Shown here: piece after piece, positions 26,801-38,800 of the stretch | Layout of the letters: each line of letters begins with the position of its first letter | How positions within the stretch are numbered: the stretch's first letter is position 1 | Source: Pampus argenteus | Lineage: Eukaryota; Chordata; Actinopteri; Scombriformes; Stromateidae | Reading direction: 5' to 3' | DNA length: 64,000 nt | NCBI GenBank assembly: GCA_036937835.1 | Contig: CM072880.1 | Span: 14,018,501-14,082,500 of the forward strand | Translations under genes and position numbers: made by a program | The notes under the pieces: model-generated | Told to the model about the DNA's origin: nothing | Databases searched by the model: none | Seen by the model: only the letters and a program-made list of their open reading frames with translations

Positions 26801-29800
26801 CGTCGGCGTGAGGCATTCTGTGGTTACCGTCGCACATAAACAAGCACATGGCTGAGCAAAGACAGCAATCAATCTTAACTGGCAGACAGAGTTTCTCAGT
26901 AAAGGGGGAAAAAAAAGTCACAGAAACTGGGGGTTGAGGGTTTGGGTGATTTATTAAGATGAGGAAATGGAGTTCATTTTGAATTTGTTTCGGGAGGAAT
27001 GCAGCTGTGCTGTTTGAACGAGGCTGTGGATCGGTGTTGTTGTAGGTGCTGAAGGTGGCAGAGCGTGGTAATAGAGGCTCTTTTATGAGCCCTATCACAC
27101 TGGTGCAGACAGGGACCTCCGCACAAGCTCTTTTTGCTTGAATCCGAGTGTGGATATCGGGGCCCGTGCATAAGCCGTTCGTGCTACCCTCGGTATGACT
27201 AATGACTCCACTTCTGCATGCTTGTAAAACGATTTTCACCTTGTACATCACTCCCTTGCTTGCCGCTTGCGATTTCAATGATGCATGGCAGAAGGCTGTC
27301 TTCAGAATACCTCAGATGGCGATTAAAGCTTATTCCAGCTGTACCACCGCCTGCCAAGGGGGCCCAACAAGCCCACCACCAGGTCTTTTACAAGCAGAAG
27401 CAGTGCCCTGTGGTCCTGTTCCACCGTCTGACCTTGAATACGCCACCTCTTTGTGCATTGTTTGTTTTTAACAATGCCCCAATACAACAGCAACATTATA
27501 AATTTGACCACCACCACAATAAAAAGCGGTACGACTCTTCCAACTTTTCTGGACTAAGCTGCATATTTACATTGTGTTTATGTGTTTTTCTCTCCCTCTG
27601 TCAGGCTTTCTCGTTGGCCCTCTCATCGTACTTCTGGCCTCGCAGATTGCCGTGCCAGTAAAAGTGTCAGACTTCATTACTGCACTCATTAGAGATGCCG
27701 CCTTTAATATCGCAAGCTTAATAACTTCCAGGCCAAACGCGGAGCACATCGCATGCAGCTCGCGCTGAGAGGCCGATGCCGAGGCCAGGCCCGACGAGGG
27801 CCGGCTCCGGGCCCCTGAGTCTCGACCCAACCGTAAACCTCCCAGCCTGCCTCACATCCAGGGCATGGAGTTTTACAGCACTACTCACAGGGCTGGCTTT
27901 GCTGGTACCAGATGACAGTGGTGCAATGTAGGAACTGCAGATCATTTACAACACACTGCTACTTCATTTTCAACAGGGCAAAAATAGAGTTCCAATTTTA
28001 TATGGACTGAATACCACATAAACATTCACTTAAGCGTGAGTGTATCTGAAATATGTTACGGCTAAACCTCAATAAAAAAAGCTTTCAATTCATCAACATC
28101 TTACTGTAAGTTCAGTGTGTCAAGTTACAAGGAAATGTGGAAATCAACACACCATTTTGTCAGGTTAAATAATCAGATTTCTTTCAAAACCAGCAGTGGT
28201 TTAGTCAAACTATGCATATAGTATATAAAAATACATTTTCATTGGCTGTCGGATTATAAAAATACAAAAACCCAGATAAGCATCTCGATCTTTGAAACGG
28301 ACCTCAGACTCAGCACGCCATTCAAATGCAGTGGAGCAGTGGGGTCATTCATTAGTGGGTACTGCTGACCTGAGTGGCCACATGAATGAAAAAAGGCCTT
28401 GAGGCATTCCTGGACAGATTTTGGGAGCGGAGAGATGTTATAATATATAAATAGTTGGGGGGTCGTACTGAAGCAGAGTAGAAAAAGCGCAGAGAGCTGA
28501 GAGCAAATCAGGCACGGAGGATCGGGTCCTGTCTGGAAGTCAATGCATGCTGACTTTACCTCTGCTTGGGGAAGTTGGGCGAAAACTTGCAGCCAGGAAT
28601 TTGAACAATACACCCTACTTTTATGGCTCAAATGGAGAGCAGATACAATTGCTACAAAACAATTACTCAAGTCATACGTTAAAAATGAAGCGTCTCACCC
28701 CTGAGAAGAGAGAGTTAGAGAGAAAAGAGTTCTAATAAGAAAAATCAAGAGACTCTGGGGAGAGGAAGAAGCAGAGAGGCAGGCAGAGAAACATAAAGCA
28801 GATCTTTCCTTGGCCCTCCACTTCATTATGTGTGAAATTGTCCGTAGGTTGTCCGCCAAATTATGGAAGTTAATTGAAAATATTTACATTAGCATGACAG
28901 GTAGGAGGGGTTCAGCATCCTCTGTGTAAGGCTGTGACATGCTGGCAGCAAAATGGGCTTGTAATTAGCAACATGCCTGATGAAGTCCATGCTCTGTGTG
29001 GCGTATTTAAGTGAATCAAGGCCTAGTCAATCAGGGTAGCAGCAGAAACTCCGGAGAGAGCATGCATGAGATACCAGAAAAGAAAAGAAAAAGGAGTATA
29101 GCCTTATTTCCAGCCGTGTTGATTTCTAGATTAACCTAACAAATGTTGAAAAACTGCTGTTGGGACATCTGAAATGGAAGATAAGACTGGAACACACTTC
29201 ATTCCTTGTGTGCATCTCTTGCCTTGATGAATGAAGATTGATTGGACGGAATCACACTGACAGTTTTGGGAATGTTTTGTTCCATCTGAGACATTCTTGT
29301 CATTTTTTTGTTACAAGTAACAAACCTAAAAAAGGAAAATGTGAAAAAAGGCTCACTGATGTGGTACAGTTGGTCCGGAGAAAGATTTAAGTCCTTACTG
29401 TTGCACCTGGCTTGGAATATTGTTCCACCATTCACTGGCAACACTTGTCCTCCGACCGCAAATACAGAATGAGAAACCGCTAAATTCATTTCAAGACCTT
29501 GGCACATTATAAAGCTCTTTGGAGGGCTTTGGAAGACCCGCTCCTCGACGCAAGTGTTAACAATTCCATCATCTCGAAAAATTGAAAGGACATTGAGAGT
29601 GAGGTGCCGTAAATGAACGTATTAAATGTGACTGATTAATATGAGGCCTGCTCTCTCGATTCCACTGAGTGCTAAAAGTCTAAATTAAGGAGGCCCAGGA
29701 TGACTGCGGGTGAGTCCCCGTGTTGGGAAGCTCATTTCTGGGCTGGGGGTAGTGGGAGGACAAGGCCAGGCCACCTGGGGCTTCTGGAGCTGCGAAACTC

Positions 29801-32800
29801 TGAGTCACAGTTGTTTCTGTGAGCTATATGTGTCACCATAAAAAGGAGCAGAGGATTTGTATTAAAATCTATGGCGTCTACAGTGCCACAGTTTAACAGC
29901 ATTATGTGTGAGGTAAGCAGTTATATTAGAGTGTCTCAACTTACCCACGAGGATCACCAGCCTGTGTTTAGCTCCGCTCTGCCTGCGGTACATGGTGACT
30001 TCCTCGTACGTGGGCACGTCAGCCATGTCGTACATTTCGCTCTTCTTACACTCGTACATGGACTTGTTGGTCTTCTTGTCTCTCCTGCTGAGGCGGAAGC
30101 TTCTCCTGAACCCAGCTGGAGGTCAGGAGGATGAAAGAAAAAAAGGAAGGGGAAAGGCAGACAGAAAGAAAGCAACATTAATCTACAAGATACAAAAAGA
30201 GAAAAAAATATATTTGTGTCAGTGTGTGTGTGTCGATGAGGGTGTTGGAATTCCAACGCAACTGTATGTACACATAGGCCTGCAGCTGTGCACTTCGATT
30301 TATGGTCATTTCATTGTCTTGGCAAACACCTCCACAGCTTCGATGTCCAATACCTCATATTGTATTGTGCAGCTCAGTTTTATGACAGCTATCTTTGCTG
30401 TAGGTGAAAGAACGACAGTGCAGCACGCAGCCAAACAGTTTCCCCGAGTATTGCACTCAAAATGCTTGATTCAGATTTTCCCCTGGTGACATGTAATGGA
30501 TTTTTATTTCCTTCTCTTGTGCACACACGCAAGAAGACTGTGGTGAGGTTTTAGGGCTTTTACATTAGTGAAAAGCTACACAAAACATCACTGGATGTTT
30601 TCTCAGCAGCTATATTTCCTTTTTTTTTTTTTTTTTAAATCAAGGTAAGAGTGGTTCACACTTGTTCTTTTCTATTTCGCTGGTACTTCTGGAATCTTGT
30701 GGCTTCTGAACCCTGATTTCTGCTGTGATTGAATACATGAGAAGCAAAAGAAACAAGATGTTCTTTCAATTAACTGCTACATGTGAATTTAGTGCTCGTC
30801 TGTTAATGATTGTTCACCGTCAGGCTATGATTTCAGATATTAGTGACGTCTATTTGTTCATTGCCCGTGTGTGTGTGTCTCATTTAGTGTTCTTCTGGCT
30901 GTCTGTTTGGGTCACTTTATATCATCTCTGATTGGTTTATGGTGTGCGCCATGTCCTCAGATTGCCGCTACAAAGCCTTCCTAACATACCGATCCAAGAG
31001 TGCGTACACGTTGATTTGATGATCTACGACAGTTATCAAAAGGAAAATGTTCCCCCTAATTTGAGGACCACGGTTTCATATTTACGACAGATGTTGGTTA
31101 AACATAAAAAGAGGTAAAACTCAGGACATCCACTATCGTATTTTTGTGTTTGGTCATGGGTTGGGTTTCAGCATTCTCTTTTATTATTGCTGTTTTGAAT
31201 CAATAATTAATGAACTCTGGAAATACGATGCAAGATGCCTGTGTTAAAACAGAATGAGAAGTACGGTTGAAGAAGAAAATCAGGAGTTTAAACAATCCCC
31301 GATACACACCCACTTAATATTTTCCACAACACTTTCAAACCACTGTGGGGCTGTGCAGACATGCAAGAGTCTGCATTCTTCTCATCTTGTTCTTTTCCAA
31401 ACGGTCCCTTAATAGGAGGATGGAGCTATGGACCTATGCTGAGTTAAAGATGAAACACACTGTAAGTCACTGGAGCAGAATAATAATGTTTTTGCATGAG
31501 CCTGTGTGTACGAGTAGCCACACGTGCCAGTGTACTGAATATAGTGTTACACTGAACATTTAAAGCAAGACTTTGTTCCACTGTGGGCACGTTGTGGCTT
31601 ATGTTGTCGGTGCCATTTCTCCAGTGGTTAATCCACTCATCCAGCACCACCACCCCCACCAAGGGACTATTACTCAGCCACACAGTGGAAAACATACACC
31701 GCTCCATCTGCATTTTCTCCGATAGAGAAATCAAACTATAACCGATATTCAGAAGCGTTGACATCATTACAATAAACAGTGTAATGTTAGTGATATCCTA
31801 TTGACAGCAAGCATCAGGTATCCCGATGTAAACACACAGCTGGTTAGTTATGCTTTAACTAATAGGTCATTAATTCCATCCGTCTTGGAGTCTGACAAGC
31901 TGACATCTCTGTAATACTTTCTATAGCGTAGACAGGTGCACACGGTTTCAATACAAAGCTCAACAGTTAATATAAATCGCCATCCCTTAACTGAGGGGGG
32001 CCCTAAATAATCTAATGCCCCTCAAATTCACTTAAACCCTCCAAGATAGCTCCATCCAAATAACGGAGAGAATTCTCATCTTTTCCCCAAGCCCTGCCCG
32101 AGGGTACATAAATTAAAGCCTCGTGCAGCGGTGAACAGTACCATCCCTCACCTTCAGTACTGATGGAGAACGACAGAGGGGATGGAAATTAATCAGATCC
32201 AGAATTTTAAAAAAAATGATTCAGGTTTTGCTGAAACAAAGGAAACCTGCCTGTTTGTCATTAAAGGCCTCAGCTATGTTGGAACACTAACATGTTTGTC
32301 ACAGGATGATCCAAGTATAAAAGTTACTGTTAGAATAGGAATGTAGGATATGTGCAGCACCAAGATCCAATACCTCTTTAATGGTGTGACGGGTCAAATT
32401 TGTTGACAATAGTTCTGCTTTGAATTTGCCTGGAATGAGAGCTGAGTAGTGGCAAAGTACTGGTGTGCTTTTCTGCAAAAAAAGCGTTAAAGTTTCCTTG
32501 CTTAAGTCCCACACACACATACACACACCTCCTAATGGTGTGCACCAGGCCGTGACTGGGTAATCGCCAGAACTGCAGCTGAAAACTTGTGTGTATGCAC
32601 GCACATACACTTTTTCTACTTGCTTTCCCTCTCACACAAACACACACACGGATACTTCAATTCACAGCCTTTTCAGTAAGACAGAAACATGAAAAAAAGG
32701 GGAGGGAAAAAAAGATGAGCACATTTAATGCTGTGTAAACACAAGCAGTGACTGCACACACACACACGCACACACACACACGCACACACAATTGCTTGGA

Positions 32801-35800
32801 AGTCGCCAGCAGTCCTGCAAGCCCATTTTCCAGTGTGATAATATCTTACAGCCACGTAGGAAATTCAGCATGTGTGTAGAGAAAGCACCCGGAGGCCTCG
32901 ATACAAACTGCCCACTCGGACACTAACATCCTGTAAAATGCTACTACCCCACAACTGTAAAAGAAAAAAGAAGTAAAGTGCAAAAGGGCAAAGTTCATAA
33001 AAATAACAGATGACTCAAAAAGACATTCGCTAATGCTTGTCAGAAACAATACAAGCATCAGGTCTTCTAGACGTCACAGCGCAAAGAATAAAAAATGACA
33101 CCGCCACTTTCCCTCCAATCAAACTTCATTTTTTGTAGAAAAAAGTGGAGTGAAGCTAAGAGGAAAAGGCTCATAGTGAAACCACCTGTTGCAAAGCCCC
33201 AGTGCAGTGAGAGCCGGCATCTAGTACCCGTAGTCTAACTACAGGAGACCATGTTGACAGCTCCAGTGCCATCCTGGCTCTACCACAGGGGGCCCTCTCT
33301 CCTCAAGACTAATGGAGACGACATCCATGGAATTAACCAGGCATGGCAGCTGGGGATTAAGTGAGCACTGCTCTCGGCTCGATGCCGCACGCTGCGGTTT
33401 AACGCTGTAACACTTAGTCCGGTTTGTGGGCACCAAATGTGGGAAGCATTACTGGCTCTCTCAGCCTCATTATGCGTGCCCATTACTGGCTTGGTTGGAA
33501 GGCATGAGGAAAACGCATGGTAGGCAACTAGCGAGGACGCTTTCCACACTGTCAGCCATTATTACCCCAACAGTGAACAAAAGGAAGAGGAGTGTTGCTG
33601 CTTATAATGACAAGGATACAAAAGCCTGAGGAGAATGGAAGAACCGCTCTGCTTGATTTCGCACCAATTTGCTTTCTTACATAATACAGGGAAACATGCT
33701 AAGACTTTCATGGCCAAATACGTCTGGATTTCTGGAATTTTGACATTACTGTGAAGAGGTTGAACGGTGTCACTGACAGCCGAAATGCAGCTGGAGGATT
33801 TAAGAAAGAAGGGGAGGATAGGAATCAGGAAAGGAAAGGAATCAGGTGAGGCAAGAAGAGGAGTCAAGAGTAGGATCACTAGAGGAAAGGGAGAGGAAAT
33901 TGGAAAAGCAATCAAGAGAGGGGAGGAGAATAGAAGAGAAGAAGAGAGGAGGATGCTGGAAGGACAGCAAGTGAAAAGAAGGATATGGACGTATCCAGAC
34001 AGACAAGTGTGTGTCCTTCAAATGCTCCCATCTCTCTCCTATAAATGCTAAAGTGTATCTGTGAAAGTGGTTATATGTGATGCAAAGATATATGAATGCA
34101 TGAAGTGTCTTAACTGTTTCTGGGACAAGATCTCAGCTGCATACATATACAGTATCCGTCCCAACCTTCAGACTTTAGGGATGTTAACAAGCAAACATCT
34201 TTTTTTGTTTTTTTTTTAAACTTTGGCTGACCTCATGTACATAACTTATCTCATCAAGTTTGTTGGTGTGACGTTTGAAATATGTATGTGTAGCAGTCCA
34301 CAGTGGCGAACTCATTAGAGTGTTATCTGGGGAGAACACATTCTGGGAGTAGTTTCCACTGCCCCTGCACAAAGCATTTGGAAATTGGTACTCAACCCAA
34401 TTGTTACAGGCTTACACGGTGGAATAGTGCTCTAGACCTTTGGCTGCAAGAGGTCCATTTGTATCAAGTGCTATTTGTTTTTCCCCTCCGTCTTATCCCA
34501 CAGCTCTTTTGGTTCAGGAATGTCTCGTCTCAAAGCTATGCCTGATGCCTTATGTGTTGGCAAAAAACAAACAAAAAAAAAAAAAGAAAAAAAAAGAAAT
34601 ACACATACAAGCACACACACACACACACACACACAGAAGTACTTGTGCTTCTACTGGAGTCCTTGAAGCTGCTATCAACAAGCCAAAAAGGTCTAAGTGC
34701 CAAGAGTACTGAGGCTAAATGTCTGCTTTCCTGTTTGTCTCATCAGTCTGATGTTCAGACAGAGAAGATGCTCTACAACAAAGCCACAGTGAAGGAAATT
34801 CCATGTTTCTTTTCCAACTCTTTAAACAACTGGAATAGTTGCTAAAGGTTGCTAAAGCTGATAAAAGCACACCTGTCAAGCCAGTGAATATATCTTGCTC
34901 AGATTGTATCCAAATGTTGGATATCCATTAAAATGTATATCATTGCAATCTTATAAAGTGAAGTACCTCTCTGTTTGGACTCGGACTCGGGGGAAATGTA
35001 TTGAACCTACAACCTGATGAACTCGTCTCATTTTAGAACTGGAGCGTTTTTTTATTTTATTTCACTTTATAACAGTTCTCCATTTTTTTTCCCCATAATT
35101 TGGACGTAATTGGATTGTGAGGGGCTGATGGATATCCCAGCCACATTTGTTCATTCATCTTTAACTGATTTGGAGCTTCATGCTTGCCCACTATCCATCC
35201 ATCTTTCCTTCTGGATGTTCAATTTTTGGAGATTATGATAGAGTGAAATGTCACTGTGCTTTGGCAGTGCAGGTGTATCAACTGTCCGGTTGTGCATTTT
35301 ATTGAAATGCACACTGGGTGTTAAGTCCACTTTTCAGTGCCCATGCAGTGATTTCTAAAAAAGGCCTGATTGGAAGGCACCATAGGACAGTTTTCCTCCT
35401 CTTGTGTTGGGCTTCATTCTCTGGTCTGCTGGCTCTAAAGTCAAGTAGCATCTCGAGGCACAGGAATCTGCTCGCCCCCGAGTAGTGCTCCAGGATCGTT
35501 TTTGGCAGTGGTCGCTACAGACGTTGCATCACTGAGAGAGGCATGAAGAGAAAACAAACCAAAAACTAAGGACAACAACTGCCTACCCCCTCCCACCGCC
35601 TCCCTTATTTCCCCCATGCAACCTCAGTAGCATTGCAAAAGCATCTGTAAGTTCTAGGATTTCAAACTGTTAGGGACGGGCCAACTCTAAATCATACAAC
35701 CACATCCAACAGGCTGAAAAGTCATGCAGCAAGTACTCTCATAGAGAAGATGTTATTATAACTCACAGTTTTTTTTCTCTCCTCCTCCTGAGGTTCTCTC

Positions 35801-38800
35801 ATTTCAGTTAAACCTCATTCTGGCCTGCTACAGTCAAGAAATTTTGCTAACCCACTAGAGTGCTGGATGTTGTTTGGGTACTCAGGAGAAAAAAAAGGAG
35901 ATGCTGAGGTCATTGACCTCATGGAGGAGGCAGGGTGACAGTGAGGGCAAGCCCGAAGGGGACAGAAAGGAGTGGAAAAACGGACTGGCGTTTGGCATCG
36001 TTCGGCACTGGGAAGTGACCCTGATTGAGCTTGGCAGACATGGCTCAAACTTAGCATTTATAATCTTGTATGTGCACTCGATATCCTGTGAAATCTGGAG
36101 TCTAAATGGTGTAGTGTGCGAGGAGAGTTCTGAGGCCAGTTCACCCTATGACCTTGACATCTGAATATAGACAGAATGGGAGAAAGAGAGAGAGACAGAA
36201 AAAGAAAGGAGATGGACATACAGAGGAGTTGTGTTTGAACCAGTCAGGACAGCCTGTGGTCCTGCAGAGGGACGATACCTTATGATTTGTCAGGAAAATG
36301 ACAGTGGTAATAAAAACATGATGGGGGAACATTTCTGTACAAGACAGGGAATTGGAAGCAGCTCTCTGGAAAGGGTTGCAGAACCAAAGCGGGCCACGGT
36401 AATTGTCATTAAGTCTGACCAGGACCACATCAATGAAGCCGGCCCTCGGCCGGACCTCCGGAACAAAGCTTGGAAAACAAGCCGTTCTTTTAACCCAAAT
36501 CCATCCAGAACCATTCTCAGAGATGTCTTCAGACCCACAGCAGAGGCAGAACAGGATAACTACTACATTCTGCAAATCCATGACATGATCTGCCAGTACA
36601 CTCATGCTGTCAGCAAGGGAGCAGAAATAGCACACTGAAGGCTAGTGAACCACTACAGAACTACTCTTTGTGTTTTTACATGGGAATCAAAGTTGAATCA
36701 ATTGCACCAAAATCACTCTGGGATTTAAAAAGAAATATCAAATATATCATGGAAAGCGGGTAAATATTTCTCAGTTCAACAAAGCACATACTATTAACAG
36801 CTGCTCTATGAAGGAAGGGTTAAAGGTCGAGGATGAGTAAATGGAGGGGTCACATGTCTAACACAGTCTTGGCCTCTGTCTTCACAGCCATGTCAGGAGG
36901 GAGGAGGAGGACAAAAGGAGGAAAAGAAGACAACATCTCTCACCTAGGTGGAATCCGCTACTATAGTCAGCATCCTCTGGTGATGAGAAGAGAAAGAAAG
37001 ATAAAGCCAGAAGAGAGGCACAACATCATGTTAAAAGAGAATAGTCAGACATGACAGCATAGCCATCCAAACCTCTAAAGCACATATTGGAAAGATGAAG
37101 GTAAATGTAAGAGGACAGATCTATAGAATTGTACATAAAACATTCATATACAATACAAAAGACAAAATCAGATTAGTTTTTTGGTGTTATTTATGTTCAT
37201 AGAGAATCAGTAAATGATATTTAACTTTGTCCAAAGTCATAGCCGTTGATATAGTGGCATTAATGTTAAAGAAAAAGGCTTAATTTTCTCCCATTCTTGC
37301 TGGCTACTTAAAAAAAAACATCCTTAGAATAAAGTAGCACATTTTGAATTTAAGTTTAAACTCCACTACACCGTTAGCCATTGCTTTGGATGTTCTTTGG
37401 GCTTCCATTAATAATCCAGTATTATGAGTGCATTTGGCACAAGGTTACTTGAGGTGTACATGTGAGAAGGTTGATTCTCCAGACAATGTCCACTCGAATG
37501 AAAATGACAAGTTAGATGGTGAAATATGAGGCTCTGGATAACACAAGAGCCAATAATCTCTGTAAATTCTCCACAGTTTTCAAAGGAAAAACTGATAATG
37601 ACATCTGAAGTCCTCCTTTAAGAGTGATTAGCTTTGACATGAGAAGACGGCAGATGAAAACAGGAAGGATGGAGAGCAGAGGTGAGAGGAAGACCTTCCT
37701 TTACACGCAAATTGTATTAAGGGGAACCAATCACAAATGGTTTTACAGATCACAAATGGTTTGCGTGTTGCGTCACTATCAGTAAGTGACCCATCAGTGA
37801 ATCCCTATCCAATGGGAGATGTCAGTACCTTCAATCTCCTCAGCTGAGGGAAGCAGCAAAAGAAGCGAGGAATGGAATAGAGTCAAAGTTAGAGGAAATG
37901 TTGGAATATAAAAACGTTGAGATGAGATGAGAGAATAAGAGGACACCTACCAAACTCTATAGCCACATCATCTTAGAAAGGCAAAACAAGAAACAGCAAA
38001 AAAAAAGAATTAAAATCTTATTGCAAATATGAAACATCCTAAATCAAAACTATAGTCTAAATTGTTTTGTGCCTGTGTACACTAGTGGACAATATTGTGA
38101 CAGATACTAATACTAAAATATTGTTGTGAGTCGAGGCATTTTTCATACAAAATTGATTTTGTCATGTGAAAAATGCTCAGCTCCACTACCATGCAAATAC
38201 ATCTTTTACTCTACTCGTATCACTATCGTCTACACTCTAAGTATAATTGCTATATTAGTTTGACAAAAAAAGAAAAAAAAAGCCTCACTAGCTTCACTAG
38301 CTCAAAACCTTTTAACTGCATCTCACCCTCTCTTCAACAGTCCAGGGATTGTGTTGATCTCATCCCATGTACAGCCACCATTTATCAGGTGTCTAAAGTT
38401 CCATACTTATAGTAGATCAGGTAATGGTAACGGATCTATCTCACTGACAGCTAAGAGATTTCCAGCTGCTGATGGAGACAATGAGATGCAGTTGAAAACA
38501 GAAAAAGAACGAGCAGCTCCTTGAGTTAAGATTTCTTTGTGTCAAACTGCGATTTCCATTTTCACAAAGGAATTTTCACGCTCTATTAAATTAATACTAA
38601 ATGTTTCTACTGGTACTATTCTGATAGAGACATTTATAGACATTGTTACCTAGCGACACGCAGTCTGTGGTACATGTCTGTGGTGCCGCCACTGGGACTT
38701 TACAGAGAGAAAGATATTGAGATTCAAAAGGCTCAAAGGGGCTCCCAAAAAATTGCCACATTGCTCTAGAGTTCAGGCCAAAATACTAAAGTGACGGGCA

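Larger units (their letters stand above)
24863..29944 (-). other. mpp7: mpp7 intron, 5.08 kb
   Basis: Between the HOOK exon and the P-loop exon. It contains an A-rich tract (26750-26780) and two blocks resembling conserved non-coding elements (about 27590-27800 and 28840-29040). A 201-codon minus-strand frame over 26673-27278 runs through the A-tract and has no domain; it is not treated as a gene. Confidence 0.75.

Noticed and set aside
26673..27278. 201-codon minus-strand open frame
   Set aside because: Runs through a poly(A)/poly(T) tract giving an F-rich stretch, matches no domain I know, and lies within an mpp7 intron with no splice sites joining it.
27574..27768. 64-codon plus-strand hydrophobic frame (membrane-like)
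   Set aside because: Antisense to mpp7, isolated, no homologue recognised; the sequence looks more like a non-coding element.
33270..33300. CCACAGGGGGCCC, reminiscent of a CTCF core
   Set aside because: One base is missing between the conserved CCAC and AGGGGGC parts, so the alignment to the motif is poor.
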